Of a stretch of DNA of 64,000 nt, positions 18,279 through 28,674 are shown piece after piece. Below the pieces are notes generated by a model that ran no database searches, had not been told where the DNA came from, and worked only from the letters and a program-made list of their open reading frames with translations. The stretch comes from Leptospiraceae bacterium (GTDB lineage: Bacteria; Spirochaetota; Leptospiria; Leptospirales; Leptospiraceae), in contig JACKPA010000017.1 of the NCBI GenBank assembly GCA_024233865.1, positions 62,001 to 126,000 on the forward strand, read 5' to 3'. Position numbers and translations under genes: made by a program. The number at the start of each line of letters is the position of its first letter. Position 1 is the first letter of the stretch.

Positions 18279-18306
18279 TTTATATACTAAAAGGGAGATA
18301 TCAAGT

Positions 18307-19899
18307 ATGAATACAAAAAATTTAGAAAATAGTTATGATGTTATATTTATAGGTTCGGGGATTGGTAGTCTAACTGCCGCAAGTCTACTAGCACAGCACA
18401 ACAATAGTAAAGTTTTAATCTTAGAAAAACATTTCCAGGCTGGAGGTTTTACACACGAGTTTCAAAGAAAACAAAATAAATATTCTTGGGATGTTGGAAT
18501 TCACTACATTGGAGATTTAGGAGAAAAGAGTTTTTTAAGAAAAGTATTCGATTCTATAACCAGAAAAGGTGTAAAATGGGAAAGAATGAAAGAACCTTTT
18601 GAAAAGTTTGTATATCCTGATAAAACTTTTTCTGTATACGGAGAGCCAGAAAGGTATATCTCTGACTTAATAAAAGAATTTCCGGAAGAAGAGCAGGCGA
18701 TACGTAAATATTTCAAAGATGTTCAAAGGACTGCAACACTAATCGGTAAGCATACGATGTTAAGATTGTCACCTCCTCCTTTAGAGACTCTAATTGGATT
18801 ATTTGATACGGAAAAGCCAATTCTAACTTTAAAAGATTATTATGATATTCATTTCAAAGACGAAAGATTAAAAGGTATCTTAACTTCTCAATGGGGTAAT
18901 TATGGACTTCCTCCCCACCTTGCTTCTTTTGCAATCCATGCTCAAGTTGTCCAACATTATTTGAATGGTGGGTATTTTCCTCTTGGAGGGTCTGGTAAAA
19001 TATTTGAATCTATAGAACCAATTATAGAAGAAAAAGGTGGAAAGACATTAACCTCACATTCTGTTGAAGAAATTTTGATAGAGGACAATAAAGCTGTTGG
19101 TGTTAAGGTAAAAACACTCAGAGGAGAAGAAAAAGATACTTACCAAAACTTTTATGCTCCTGTTATTGTTTCGAATACAGGTGCATATTCAACTTATATG
19201 TGGTTAATTCCAGAAACCCAAAATATCAGTTTTCGAGCAGATTTAAAAAACTTTTTTGAATCTTTAACTTCTATTAGTAGTATTACTATCTATCTAGGCT
19301 TAAAAGATAATCCTCAAAAACTTGGATTTCAGGGAGAAAATCATTGGATTTATGCTACTTACGATCATGATAAAGCTTTTGTAAATAGAAAAAATTGGTT
19401 AGAAGATGGCGATATACCAATTGCATATCTTTCTTTTCCAAGTTTAAAGAACCCGGAAGCAAAAGCTCATACAGCAGACATCATCAGTTTTTTGGACTAT
19501 GAATTTTTTGAAAAATGGAAGGACAAACCTTGGAAAAAAAGGGGAGAGGATTATAAAGAATTAAAAGATAAAATTGCTGATAAACTTATCAATTATGTAG
19601 ATTCTAAGTATCCTGGTTTCAAAGATATGATAGACTATATAGAAGTATCAACACCTATAACGAACGAACACTTTACTTCACATCCCAAAGGCTCTATTTA
19701 TGGGCTACCTTGTGTTTCAGAACGTTACGATAAAGAAAAATGTCCTTGGTTTGATATAAAAACGCCAATTAAAAATTTATATCTTACTGGCGCTGATACT
19801 TCCTCACCAGGTATTTCGGGTGCATTAATGGGTGGTTTAAATGTTGCAAATGTACTAATGGAAGGAAAGAATATAATTAAATTCATATCGAAAAGCTAA
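18307..19899 (+). CDS. FAD-dependent oxidoreductase, phytoene desaturase / retinol saturase family
   Basis: 530 residues from the ATG at 18307, which has GGGAG upstream; an ATG at 18271 lies within the operator and is less likely. The N-terminal dinucleotide fold is clear (VIFIGSGIGSLTAASLLAQ, then LILEKHFQAGGFTHEF), and the C-terminal FAD block reads NLYLTGADTSSPGISGALMGG. This matches carotenoid desaturases and all-trans-retinol 13,14-reductase-like enzymes. There is no carotenoid operon here, so a role on another polyunsaturated lipid or isoprenoid is equally possible. The palindrome in its promoter suggests repression relieved by a small molecule. Confidence 0.85.
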   Translation: MNTKNLENSYDVIFIGSGIGSLTAASLLAQHNNSKVLILEKHFQAGGFTHEFQRKQNKYSWDVGIHYIGDLGEKSFLRKVFDSITRKGVKWERMKEPFEKFVYPDKTFSVYGEPERYISDLIKEFPEEEQAIRKYFKDVQRTATLIGKHTMLRLSPPPLETLIGLFDTEKPILTLKDYYDIHFKDERLKGILTSQWGNYGLPPHLASFAIHAQVVQHYLNGGYFPLGGSGKIFESIEPIIEEKGGKTLTSHSVEEILIEDNKAVGVKVKTLRGEEKDTYQNFYAPVIVSNTGAYSTYMWLIPETQNISFRADLKNFFESLTSISSITIYLGLKDNPQKLGFQGENHWIYATYDHDKAFVNRKNWLEDGDIPIAYLSFPSLKNPEAKAHTADIISFLDYEFFEKWKDKPWKKRGEDYKELKDKIADKLINYVDSKYPGFKDMIDYIEVSTPITNEHFTSHPKGSIYGLPCVSERYDKEKCPWFDIKTPIKNLYLTGADTSSPGISGALMGGLNVANVLMEGKNIIKFISKS

Positions 19900-19927
19900 T
19901 TATTTTCAATTTATAATATTTATCAAT

Positions 19928-21490
19928 ATGACTTTCGCACCAAAAGAGAATTTAGAACAAGAATCTTTGTACAACTCGATTGTAAAACGACTACAAGAGA
20001 GTGAAAGAACCTATAAGTTGATTTCGGAAAATATTAGTGATATGATTTCTATTTATCTTTACAATGGTGAAATCGTATACGCGTCTCCTTCTTCCACGAA
20101 TCTTTTGGGTTATGAAGCTAAGGATTTAGTAAACAAAAACATATACGACTATATACACCCAGACGATAGAGAAAACGTTAAATTAGAATTGTATACATCC
20201 ATAACAATGAAAAAAGAAAGTGTTATTAGCAGTTACCGAATGATAAAAAAGGATAAAAGCTATATATGGGTAGAAACAAATTCAAAACCTATTTACAATT
20301 CCAATAAAACATTGGTAAACATCCAAGCTTCTACTCGAGACATATCTGAGAGAAAAAGAGCAATGTTGTCTATTAAGAAAGCTTATGATGAAGTTACCGC
20401 TTACCAAACAGCTTTGAATAATTCAGCTATTATAGCTTATACAAATCCCGAAGGTGTAATTACCGAAGTGAATGATAAGTTTTGCAAAATTTCCAAATAT
20501 TCCAAAGAAGAACTTATCGGGCAAACTCATAGAATTTTGAATTCAGGTATTCATCCCAAAGAATTTTTTTCTGATCTATGGGATACAATTTCAAAAGGTG
20601 ATGTGTGGAAAGGAGAAATATGTAATAAAAATAAAGAAGGGGGGTTGCATTGGCTAGATACAACCATACTCCCATTTTTGGATGAAAATAAAAAACCTTT
20701 TCAATACTTGGCAATTCGTTTTGATATTACTACGCAAAAAGAATGGCGGGAAGGAGTCAAAGGAGCTTTGGAAAAAGAAATCGAATTGAACGAGCTAAAA
20801 AATCGATTTATTGCTACTACATCTCATGAATTCAAAACTCCTCTTACCACTATTCAGTCTAGCATAGATATTTTAACTGATACGATAGATCAGCTAAGCG
20901 AAACACTAAGACCAAAATACGAAAGGCATTTTGGTCGTATAAATAATGCAATTAACCGATTGACAAGCCTTTTAGATGATATTTTGATATTGGGGCGATT
21001 AGAAGCTGGACGAATGCCCTTTCGTCCTGTAGAAGTAGATATAACGTCTCTTGTTAGGCATGTCGTTAAGCAACATTTTTCAGAAAATCCCGATGGTCGG
21101 CAATTGCTTATTCATACAGAGGGAAACGTTAAAAACATTTCAATCGATCCTGTTATTTTCACTCATATCCTTGTAAATCTGATAGGTAATGCTTTTAAGT
21201 ATTCAGAAGGAAAAAAAGATCCGGAGTTAAATTTAAAATTTGGAGATACTTCCTTTACAATGGAGGTAATTGATTATGGAATTGGAATTCCAAACCAAGA
21301 GAGAGAACAAATCTTCTCCTCTTTTTTTAGAGCTTCTAATACTTTTGAAATCAAAGGTACAGGACTTGGTTTGGTAATTGCGAAGCAAATGGTTGATATA
21401 CACGGTGGAACAATTCGTTTTGAAAGTGAGGAAAATATAAAAACAGTATTTACGGTAAAAATTCCTTGTTCTGACATGAGTTTTGATTAA
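19928..21490 (+). CDS. PAS-PAS sensor histidine kinase
   Basis: 520 residues, no transmembrane segment, so a cytoplasmic sensor. PAS 1 spans about 25-140 (ISENISDMISIYLYNGEIVY) and PAS 2 about 160-275 (TNPEGVITEVNDKFCKISKY). The DHp helix holds the phospho-acceptor in TTSHEFKTPLTTIQ. The ATPase domain shows NLIGNAFKYSEG, DYGIGIPNQE and GTGLGLVIAKQM. It lies 28 bp after the oxidoreductase and may be co-transcribed with it. The convergent neighbour 16 bp away is a receiver-PP2C phosphatase, which makes a signalling pair possible but not proven. Confidence 0.92.
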   Translation: MTFAPKENLEQESLYNSIVKRLQESERTYKLISENISDMISIYLYNGEIVYASPSSTNLLGYEAKDLVNKNIYDYIHPDDRENVKLELYTSITMKKESVISSYRMIKKDKSYIWVETNSKPIYNSNKTLVNIQASTRDISERKRAMLSIKKAYDEVTAYQTALNNSAIIAYTNPEGVITEVNDKFCKISKYSKEELIGQTHRILNSGIHPKEFFSDLWDTISKGDVWKGEICNKNKEGGLHWLDTTILPFLDENKKPFQYLAIRFDITTQKEWREGVKGALEKEIELNELKNRFIATTSHEFKTPLTTIQSSIDILTDTIDQLSETLRPKYERHFGRINNAINRLTSLLDDILILGRLEAGRMPFRPVEVDITSLVRHVVKQHFSENPDGRQLLIHTEGNVKNISIDPVIFTHILVNLIGNAFKYSEGKKDPELNLKFGDTSFTMEVIDYGIGIPNQEREQIFSSFFRASNTFEIKGTGLGLVIAKQMVDIHGGTIRFESEENIKTVFTVKIPCSDMSFD

Positions 21491-21506
21491 ATTTATGCCT
21501 ACATCC

Positions 21507-23051
21507 TCACACCTCAATATTTAAAAGCATCATGTCGTCACCTCTTTGAGAATTTGAATAACGCAATACTGCATTTGTTACTTCCCTTACATAATCTTTG
21601 CCTTTACAAGATGACTCGTCCAGTAGAATTTGTTTAAATCTTTCTAATCCTAACATGTTTTCTGTTTCATCCATTATTTCATAAAAACCATCCGAATAAA
21701 AAATCAGCCTGTCTCCTTTTTGAACCTTGTACGAATAATAGTTAAAAATAGGATTTGGTATCAAAAGAAGAGGTTGTCCTTTTCCCGGAAGTTCTTGAAT
21801 AGTATCATTCCTGATTATGAAGCCGGGTGATTGACCAGCATAAGAATATTCCATCATTCCTGTATTTGTATCTAATCGTAGATAGGTGGCTACCAGATAA
21901 TGAGTTTTACTTACAGAGGCAAGAGAATCATTCATAGAATAAAGAGCTTCTAGTATACTTAACTGAGAATGTTCCAGAAGATTAAAATTTAAAACGGACA
22001 TTGCGGAAACCATTGCTGCAGAAATTCCATGTCCCGAAACATCACCTATAAAAAGGTCTATAACTCCAAAAGAAATTTCTTTATAAGTCATAAAATCACC
22101 GCCTATTTTTTCAAAAGGTTCATAATAAGGGTAAAAAGAATGTCCGTTTCTTGCAGGAAAGTTTTTCGGAATTAGGGCAACTTGTGTTTCTCTAGCTAAT
22201 TCTAATTCTTCAGAAATCTTATCATAAAAATCTTTTATGGTATACTCTTTTTTCTTTTTGTCTGTTATGTTTCTTAGAATCACTAGGTATTGAATAGGCT
22301 TATTGTTTTGTTGTTTGAATACAGCATATCGAATGGATAACCAGAAAATGGATTTATTATCGCCAAATTCTAATTCATCTTCTTTGAAATCAAATTCCGA
22401 TTCCGTATTGGAATTTATACAATTTTCCAAACCAGTCAATACAGCACTCAAAAAATCTCTTTCGGTCTTGGTATCAATGGAAGAATATACTTGTTCTCCG
22501 ATTTGAATAATCTTTAAAAATTCCTTGTTATTAAAAATAATTCTTTTATATTCTAAATCATATATAAAAATCCCATCGGGTGATATGGAGAGCATAGAAG
22601 CAAGAAATATTTTTTGAGAATGTTCTGATTCCAATTCTTGTTTTATGGTAAATATTTTATCATCTACATAGTCATCTAGCTTTTTTCGTTTTTCCAAACG
22701 AGCTTTCACACTACTCACCAGGTCTTTTTTTCGAAAAGGTTTGGTGATGTAGTCGTCTGCACTCATGTTCATACCCTTTCTGATTTCACCGTCTGTGGAC
22801 AATGCACTTAAAAATAAAAATGGAATTTCATTGAATTCTTTATTGTCTTTTATGCTTTCCAACAGTTGATAGCCATCCATTTCAGGCATCATAATATCAC
22901 AAAGTATTAAATCCGGAACATCAACACTTAATACGTTAAGTCCCTCTTTTCCATTTGTGGCAGAAATTACGATATATCCTGCATCTTCCAAGATTTCTTT
23001 AAGATTTTCTCTTACGTTTGTTTCATCTTCAATTATCAAAATTTTTTGCAT
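21507..23051 (-). CDS. Response regulator with PAS-like region and SpoIIE-type PP2C phosphatase
   Basis: 514 residues. A receiver domain (about 1-125) has the acidic pocket EDE and the phospho-acceptor in DLILCDIMMPEMDG. A PAS-like segment (about 145-270, ISPDGIFIYDLEYKR) follows. A PP2C/SpoIIE domain occupies about 290-514: KIGGDFMTYK, FIGDVSGHGISAAMVSA and LIFYSDGFYEIMDE give the metal-binding aspartates. This resembles RsbU/RssB-type proteins that dephosphorylate a STAS anti-anti-sigma protein. A STAS protein is encoded at 47552-47920, but no direct link can be shown. Confidence 0.92.
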   Translation of the reverse strand: MQKILIIEDETNVRENLKEILEDAGYIVISATNGKEGLNVLSVDVPDLILCDIMMPEMDGYQLLESIKDNKEFNEIPFLFLSALSTDGEIRKGMNMSADDYITKPFRKKDLVSSVKARLEKRKKLDDYVDDKIFTIKQELESEHSQKIFLASMLSISPDGIFIYDLEYKRIIFNNKEFLKIIQIGEQVYSSIDTKTERDFLSAVLTGLENCINSNTESEFDFKEDELEFGDNKSIFWLSIRYAVFKQQNNKPIQYLVILRNITDKKKKEYTIKDFYDKISEELELARETQVALIPKNFPARNGHSFYPYYEPFEKIGGDFMTYKEISFGVIDLFIGDVSGHGISAAMVSAMSVLNFNLLEHSQLSILEALYSMNDSLASVSKTHYLVATYLRLDTNTGMMEYSYAGQSPGFIIRNDTIQELPGKGQPLLLIPNPIFNYYSYKVQKGDRLIFYSDGFYEIMDETENMLGLERFKQILLDESSCKGKDYVREVTNAVLRYSNSQRGDDMMLLNIEV

Positions 23052-23082
23052 TTCATTTAATTGTTTTATATTTCTCTTTAAT

Positions 23083-24849
23083 TCACTTGAGTTTTTTAAG
23101 GATATATCTTTTAAATTTCTTTAATTTAATTTTGGCTATGCGATATGCAAATCGAATCCCTTTTCCAACAGGTCTGAAAATCCAGCTAATCCATTTCCAA
23201 GCAAACCGAATGGGCGCAAAAATCGGGTTTAGTACAGGACTAAGATACACATAAATTTTTTGTAGATAGATAGATATTCGATTATTTATAAATCGAAGAA
23301 AACGAAGTGGGGCAGAATCTCTAATATTTATATCCGTTCTAGTAGCCATGATATAAAGGCTAATACAGGCAATAACGATATTTGCACTCCATGGACCAAT
23401 CCAATCCGGAACTTTGGACTTATAAGAAACGCCACTACCAATAATAAAAAATACGTAATAAATAAACAAGAACACGATAGCCAAGGTAAAGCTCATTCCT
23501 TTTCCGGATCGTTTCACTACCAAACCAAGGGGAAAAGACAAAAAGAAAAAAATCTGACAGGAAATGGGCATCGCAACCCTTTTATGTATTTCCACATTAA
23601 ATGCAGTCAACGTTTTTTGAGAGTCTTTTAACAAACCCATAAGTTGGGTTAAAACCGCATATTGATTGGAAAGCTGGCTTGGTTCTACGGTTTTATTGGT
23701 AGCTCCCACTATAATATCCCGTTTCATTTGCTCGATCATACTTTCCAAACCATCTACTCCCTTAATGGAAAGCCCCATTTCTTTTACCATTTCCAAGCCG
23801 GGTATATTTTCAAAACCTTCAGATTCGATATTGTCTCTAATCTTTATCAATGCAGGAAATGAAAATGTCTCCGGTTTTATATTAAAGCCTATCACCTTTT
23901 TTTCCTTGTCACTTTTTACGTTGTAATCCATTTCTCCGTTTATAAAATTTGTAACAGATAAACCGTCTTTTAGCTCATTCCATTCAATCACAAATCCTTC
24001 TTTTAAACGAATTGCCTTTTCAAACTGTCCGGCATCATTTTTCTTCTCGACCATATAGCCATGCTTGGCAGAAATAATTTGCGTCACCCTTGAACCACCC
24101 ATGGGTATTACACGGTTGTTATGTCTTATGTATTCATTGCTTCCTTCTAAAAAAACCTCCCACTCTCGAATCTGTACTCCTTTCATCAGACCGGTATCCT
24201 GATCTAAACCTTCCGTGTACATGGTTCGTCCTCGTTTTTGAAAGGCTTCTTGCGTAGAATCTCCGCTAAATTGACCTGGGGTAACAGCCAATAAAGGATT
24301 GTAGGCTAGAATCCAGTTGTTAAATTCGTTAAGCTTACGGCTACTTTCCGGAGAGAGATAAAAGTTCAAATAGGCAACAAACAGAGCTACAAAAAACCCA
24401 AAAATTAAAAAGTTTAGATATATCCTAAAGAAGCTAACTCCCGCAGAACGCATGGCAGTAATTTCCGAATCTCCGGAAAGTCTTCCGGCTGCCATAATCC
24501 CACTCATCAAACAAGCCATGGGTATCGTATTTGGCAGAGTATTTCCCAGAAGGTAGCCCATATAATCCAACATTCGGAAAGGGTCAACACCTTTTCCAAC
24601 GAACAAGCCTACCATTTTTTGTAGAGCCATTATCATATAGATCATGGTAAAAAAGGCAAGTGCTACAACAAAAGGTCCAACAATTTCCATAAAAATATAC
24701 CTGTTTAAAATAGGAAACCAACGGTGCGGCAACCACCTAAAATGATCGGTGTGAACTTTAAAATCTTTTGGCAGGTCTGCAACGGATGCCAATCTAACCG
24801 TTCTTAAATCTTGGTTATTTTTTTGATCTGTTGTGTTTGTATCACTCAT
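23083..24849 (-). CDS. LptF/LptG-family LPS export permease with large periplasmic domain
   Basis: Inner-membrane permease of the YjgP/YjgQ family, which with LptB extracts LPS from the inner membrane. I start at the ATG at 24849 (588 residues, MSDTNTTDQ); codons upstream to 24969 give an unlikely leader. Three N-terminal helices (for example [17 protein letters not shown] and [19 protein letters not shown]) and three C-terminal helices ([41 protein letters not shown]) flank a soluble part of over 250 residues. At 588 residues it is much longer than the roughly 360 of enterobacterial LptF/G, because of that domain and a basic tail. F versus G cannot be decided. Confidence 0.88.
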   Translation of the reverse strand: MSDTNTTDQKNNQDLRTVRLASVADLPKDFKVHTDHFRWLPHRWFPILNRYIFMEIVGPFVVALAFFTMIYMIMALQKMVGLFVGKGVDPFRMLDYMGYLLGNTLPNTIPMACLMSGIMAAGRLSGDSEITAMRSAGVSFFRIYLNFLIFGFFVALFVAYLNFYLSPESSRKLNEFNNWILAYNPLLAVTPGQFSGDSTQEAFQKRGRTMYTEGLDQDTGLMKGVQIREWEVFLEGSNEYIRHNNRVIPMGGSRVTQIISAKHGYMVEKKNDAGQFEKAIRLKEGFVIEWNELKDGLSVTNFINGEMDYNVKSDKEKKVIGFNIKPETFSFPALIKIRDNIESEGFENIPGLEMVKEMGLSIKGVDGLESMIEQMKRDIIVGATNKTVEPSQLSNQYAVLTQLMGLLKDSQKTLTAFNVEIHKRVAMPISCQIFFFLSFPLGLVVKRSGKGMSFTLAIVFLFIYYVFFIIGSGVSYKSKVPDWIGPWSANIVIACISLYIMATRTDINIRDSAPLRFLRFINNRISIYLQKIYVYLSPVLNPIFAPIRFAWKWISWIFRPVGKGIRFAYRIAKIKLKKFKRYILKKLK

Positions 24850-24982
24850 TTTATACTCTTTTTTAATAGTGTTAGACAATTCTTTAGTTTTTGCAAGAAC
24901 AAATATTTCCAGTCCATTTACTGCCCTGTTCACCAATTCCGGTTCAATGTTTATAAAAATGACAAGCAAATCTAAATTTCAC

Positions 24983-25011
24983 TTTACGAGAGCATAAAAA
25001 TATGCTATATT
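24983..25011 (+). promoter_or_regulatory. Promoter of the WG-repeat gene
   Basis: TTTACG (24983-24988), 17-bp spacer, TATATT (25006-25011). Transcription should begin near 25018, and AGGGGG lies about 10 nt before the start codon at 25047. Confidence 0.5.
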
Positions 25012-25046
25012 ACTAAACAAGCTAAACACCAGGGGGCTTATTTAAT

Positions 25047-25976
25047 ATGAAAAACATTATGTATAAAATCGGAAATTTATCACTTGCCATGCTGATTTTT
25101 TTTACATTTTCGATTCCGTCTATTTACTCACAAGGACAGGTTCAGTTGTTTATTTCACCTCAATTCGATGATGTGGGAGACTTTATGGAAGGGCTAGCAC
25201 CTGTTTTAAAAAATGGAAAATGGGGGTTCATTAATACCAAAGGTATGTTTGTAATCAATCCCCAATTTGTAAAAGCTTATCCTTTTATGGAAGGTTTAGC
25301 AGCTATAGAAATCAATAACAAATGGGGATACATCAATAAAAACGGAAAAATTGTTATTGATGCTCAATTTGATGCTGCTACTGACTTTTCCGAAGGTTTT
25401 GCAGCAGCAAAAAAAGGAAACAAATGGGGATACATCCAAAAAGACGGAAAATTCTCCATTCAACCGATTTTTGATCATGCTAGCAGTTTTAAATTAGGTT
25501 TGGCTCCGGTCGCTCAACACAACACCTGGGGTTTTATTGATGTTTTAGGTCGTTTTAGCATTGGAAAGCAATTTGAAGCGGCAAAATCTTTCCATGAAGG
25601 TCTGGCTGCCATTCAAAAAGGCGGGAACTGGGGTTATATTGACACAAACGGAAATATGATTATTCCTACTAAATACAGTGCTGCGGGCAGCTTCTCGGAA
25701 GGCATTGCTCCGGTGAGGGTAAAAGACAAATGGGGTTTTATCAATCGAAAAGATGATTTCATAATCCAGCCGAAGTTTGACGGAGCTGTTAGCTTTTATG
25801 AAGGCATGGCTGCCATAAGAATCGGAAAGCAAATAAAAGGAAATGTTGGTTATATTGATGAAACAGGTTCCTATGTTATCCAACCGACTTATGATTGGGC
25901 TGAATCTTTTTCTGCCGGTATGGCAGCCGTTCAAATCAAAAAAAAATGGGGATATATCGGTTATATCGCTCCTTAA
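25047..25976 (+). CDS. Exported WG-repeat protein
   Basis: 309 residues. A signal peptide (LAMLIFFTFSIPSIYSQ, cleavage near residue 29) is followed by eight tandem repeats of about 34 residues filling the rest of the chain. Each repeat has the pattern F-x(2)-A-x(2)-F-x-E-G-L-A-x-V-x-x-x-x-K-W-G-(F/Y)-I-x-x-x-G, the WG repeat. The seventh is longer and has lost the Trp. WG-repeat proteins are presumed to bind other proteins or ligands outside the cytoplasm; no specific role is known here. It has its own promoter and is followed 6 bp later by the aminomutase gene, so the two could share an mRNA. Confidence 0.9.
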   Translation: MKNIMYKIGNLSLAMLIFFTFSIPSIYSQGQVQLFISPQFDDVGDFMEGLAPVLKNGKWGFINTKGMFVINPQFVKAYPFMEGLAAIEINNKWGYINKNGKIVIDAQFDAATDFSEGFAAAKKGNKWGYIQKDGKFSIQPIFDHASSFKLGLAPVAQHNTWGFIDVLGRFSIGKQFEAAKSFHEGLAAIQKGGNWGYIDTNGNMIIPTKYSAAGSFSEGIAPVRVKDKWGFINRKDDFIIQPKFDGAVSFYEGMAAIRIGKQIKGNVGYIDETGSYVIQPTYDWAESFSAGMAAVQIKKKWGYIGYIAP

Positions 25977-25982
25977 TCCCTT

Positions 25983-27197
25983 ATGGAAAATTCTAAAAAC
26001 CAAATTATTGCGAATAGAAAACGACTATTCTCTCACCCGGATTGGAACTCTTACAAATTCCAATTACAAAATAGAATCAAAGCTAAAGATTTAGAAAACT
26101 TTTTTCTCTTAAATCCGGAAGAAAAGGAGGGAATAGAAAATTCCATTCGTTTAAATGTTGGTACAACACCCTACTATCTGTCCCTATCTGATCCTTTTGA
26201 CCTTAACTGTCCTATTCGAAAAACGATAGTTCCAAGGAAAGAAGAAGCAATTTTTTCCCCGGAAGAGTCTATCGATCCGTTACACGAAGAAAGGCTGTCG
26301 CCGGTAAAAGGATTAACAAGAATGTACAAGGACAGGGTGTTGCTTTTTTCCAATCATGAGTGTTCGGTTTATTGTAGGCACTGCATGAGAGGGCGAAAGG
26401 TATCTTATTCAAGTGAAAAACCTACAGTTGAGAACTTGAATGAGTGTCTTACCTACATTGAAGGGAATAGCGATATAACCGATGTTGTGATTTCGGGTGG
26501 TGATCCTCTAAATTTGACAGATGGTAAAGTGGATTACATTTTGGGAAAGTTGGAAATGATTCCACATGTAAAAATTTGTAGAATTGGGACAAGAAACCCT
26601 GTCACTTTACCGATGCGTATAACGAGCAACCTGTGTAAAATCATAGAAAATCACAATAACGATTCTTTATCCATATTTTGCAATACTCAATTCAACCACA
26701 AAAAAGAATGTACCAAAGAAGCAAAAGAAGCGGTGTTAAAATTAATAAAAGCTGGAGTAAGCGTAGGAAACCAATGTGTAATTTTAAAAGGAATCAATGA
26801 TAATGGTGAAACCATGCTTGCCCTTCACCAAAAATTATTGGAAATGCGAGTCCGTGCCTATTATATGTATGATCCGGAATTGATTCCCGGTTCAAGACAC
26901 TTCAGAACGCCTTTTGCCAAAGGCTTTGAAATCTTAAGCTACATGAGAGGAAAAATCGGAGGAATGGGAATTCCTCAGTTTGTAACGGATTTGCCTGGAG
27001 GAGGAGGAAAGGTGACGATGACACCGGATTGGTACCTCGGATTTCATAGACAAACAAGATATCACCTATTCCAATCAGCAATGGCAGGCACCTATCATAT
27101 AAGCCCTGAACCGGTTGGTTCTCCCTATGATAGTACCTATAAAGAAGTTGATCCAAAGTTATGGGAAAAAGTTTATTCTCATGTCTCCAAAGTGTAA
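25983..27197 (+). CDS. KamA-family radical-SAM aminomutase (lysine 2,3-aminomutase-like)
   Basis: 404 residues, close to lysine 2,3-aminomutase. The radical-SAM cluster motif is C-SVY-C-RH-C (CxxxCxxC) near residue 130. SGGDPL and the PLP-binding PGGGGK near residue 340 complete the family signatures. The Asp residues that position the lysine amino group in studied lysine enzymes seem to be kept (YYMYDPEL and [10 protein letters not shown]), which favours lysine over glutamate as substrate; this is my alignment by eye. It lacks the short length of EpmB. Its last 17 nt overlap the ATP-grasp ligase start, so the beta-amino acid made here may be used by that ligase. Confidence 0.85.
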   Translation: MENSKNQIIANRKRLFSHPDWNSYKFQLQNRIKAKDLENFFLLNPEEKEGIENSIRLNVGTTPYYLSLSDPFDLNCPIRKTIVPRKEEAIFSPEESIDPLHEERLSPVKGLTRMYKDRVLLFSNHECSVYCRHCMRGRKVSYSSEKPTVENLNECLTYIEGNSDITDVVISGGDPLNLTDGKVDYILGKLEMIPHVKICRIGTRNPVTLPMRITSNLCKIIENHNNDSLSIFCNTQFNHKKECTKEAKEAVLKLIKAGVSVGNQCVILKGINDNGETMLALHQKLLEMRVRAYYMYDPELIPGSRHFRTPFAKGFEILSYMRGKIGGMGIPQFVTDLPGGGGKVTMTPDWYLGFHRQTRYHLFQSAMAGTYHISPEPVGSPYDSTYKEVDPKLWEKVYSHVSKV

Positions 27198-28230
27198 AAA
27201 TAAGACTGTTTTGTTGGTTGCTGACGTTTATGAATCTTTTCCCAAGTTAGTTAAATTCCAAAAGCAAGAATGGGAAAGCAAAAGTAGCATTCTATTTTTA
27301 CACGATACGATTCAAAATTTGGGCTACAGTGTCAAGATTATCGAACCACAATTGTCAAAGCACGATTTTTTGTTAGAATTGCAAAAAGTCATTTCACAAC
27401 CATACAATCAAAGCAATACGGTACTCTTCAACCTTGTGGAAGGCTTTAATTCCAGAAATCGAGAAGGATACATTCCGGCAATAGCTGAATTTTTGGGAAT
27501 ATCACACACAGGCTCAGACGCTTATGCGCAAAACATTTCATTAGACAAATACCTAACCAAGCAAATTGCCAAACAAATTAATATTCCAACTGCTCACTCA
27601 CTTTTGCTAGATTCCAATACTATATTGCAAGGTCCAAAACTTCGGTTTCCACTATTTATCAAACCAAATGGCGAAGGTTCTAGCTTAGGAATAAAACACG
27701 ATAACATAGTAGGTAACACCGCATCTCTGAAGAAAAAAGCCAAAGAACTTCTAAAAAAATATGATGACCTTTTGTTAGAAGAGTATCTTCCTGGAACTGA
27801 TTTAACGGTAGGAATTATAGGAAATTCTGGTAGATTTCGAGCGACTAAAGTCGCCTCAGTTTATTGCCCAAACAATGTCATATACGGTGAATTCATAAAA
27901 GGAAAAGGAGATATGCCAGAGGTACTAAAATTTGACATTTCCCCAAAAATTGAAAAAGAAATTCAAGAATATTCCATTTGTTTGTGTGAAAAAATAGGAG
28001 TTTCCGGATATGCAAGAGTCGACTGGAAGTGTGATAGCTTCGGAAAACCATATTTTTTAGAACTAAATCTTACACCAGGACTTTCTTATTATTACAGCTC
28101 GTTTCCAATTTGTTACCAACATCCTTATGGGACTTATTCTCAAATGATAGATGAAATTTTAGATCTCGCACGCAAAGAATTTAAAACCCATCCCAGATTT
28201 TCTTACGGAAAAATTAAAAAAAATTCGTAA
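27181..28230 (+). CDS. ATP-grasp ligase related to D-alanine--D-alanine ligase
   Basis: 349 residues from the ATG at 27181. An in-frame upstream ATG at 27115 lies well inside the aminomutase gene and is less likely. The ATP-grasp core shows [30 protein letters not shown] and the metal-binding RVDWKCD...FLELNLTPG. These are D-Ala-D-Ala ligase blocks, but the N-terminal part ([15 protein letters not shown]) does not look like standard Ddl. A separate dipeptide-type ligase is therefore likely. Translational overlap with the aminomutase suggests a substrate made by that enzyme. It could still be a second Ddl for peptidoglycan. Confidence 0.8.
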   Translation: MSPKCKNKTVLLVADVYESFPKLVKFQKQEWESKSSILFLHDTIQNLGYSVKIIEPQLSKHDFLLELQKVISQPYNQSNTVLFNLVEGFNSRNREGYIPAIAEFLGISHTGSDAYAQNISLDKYLTKQIAKQINIPTAHSLLLDSNTILQGPKLRFPLFIKPNGEGSSLGIKHDNIVGNTASLKKKAKELLKKYDDLLLEEYLPGTDLTVGIIGNSGRFRATKVASVYCPNNVIYGEFIKGKGDMPEVLKFDISPKIEKEIQEYSICLCEKIGVSGYARVDWKCDSFGKPYFLELNLTPGLSYYYSSFPICYQHPYGTYSQMIDEILDLARKEFKTHPRFSYGKIKKNS

Positions 28231-28342
28231 ATCTACCAGTATTTTGTCCGAGTCCTCTGTTAAAATAAATCCATAAAGTTAAACAGTTATTTTGAGTGTT
28301 TAAAAAATTCTTATGTTTAAAAGAAAAAATCATTAAAAAGAT

Positions 28343-28382
28343 TTGACTTTAACTATACAAAAAATTAGTATAACTATACAAA
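28343..28382 (+). promoter_or_regulatory. Promoter with paired direct repeats before the radC pair
   Basis: TTGACT (28343-28348), 17-bp spacer, TAGTAT (28366-28371). Two exact copies of AACTATACAAA (28351-28361 and 28372-28382) start 21 bp apart, two helical turns, one in the spacer and one just after the -10. The arrangement suits a dimeric regulator. Confidence 0.5.
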
Positions 28383-28455
28383 TATATATAATAGAAAATT
28401 TATTATATCGGAGTTCACGAAAATGATGTCTAATAGTATAAAACGGAGGAGAACA

Positions 28456-28674
28456 ATGGTTATCAGAAGTTTGGAATTTCCAGCCTACAATCGTCCCAAA
28501 AAAGGTCTTTCCGGCGAAGGATTGCAGTTCAAAGGAATTAAAAAATCAGTACCTCAAGAAAGAACATTTGAAGATTATTTGTGTGAAACTTTTAAAGGTG
28601 AAGTCGTACAAAGTGGGAATTGGTTTTCTGCAAAATTATCTGATAGAATGAAAAAAAATCTGAGGAAAATTTGA
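28456..28674 (+). CDS. Small hypothetical protein upstream of radC
   Basis: 72 residues from the ATG at 28456, which has GGAGGAG about 6 nt upstream; an ATG at 28423 lacks this. Not recognised. It is basic, has no membrane segment, and contains RTFEDYLCETFKGEVVQSG in the middle. The stop overlaps the radC start by 4 nt (TTGA), so the two proteins are probably made together. Confidence 0.6.
   Translation: MVIRSLEFPAYNRPKKGLSGEGLQFKGIKKSVPQERTFEDYLCETFKGEVVQSGNWFSAKLSDRMKKNLRKI

Noticed and set aside
24850..24969. N-terminal extension of the LptF/LptG protein
   Set aside because: The 40 extra residues do not look like the family and the ATG at 24849 gives a normal cytoplasmic N-terminus.
27115..27180. 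Upstream start of the ATP-grasp ligase
   Set aside because: It would lie 83 nt inside the aminomutase gene; the ATG at 27181 gives a normal ligase N-terminus.
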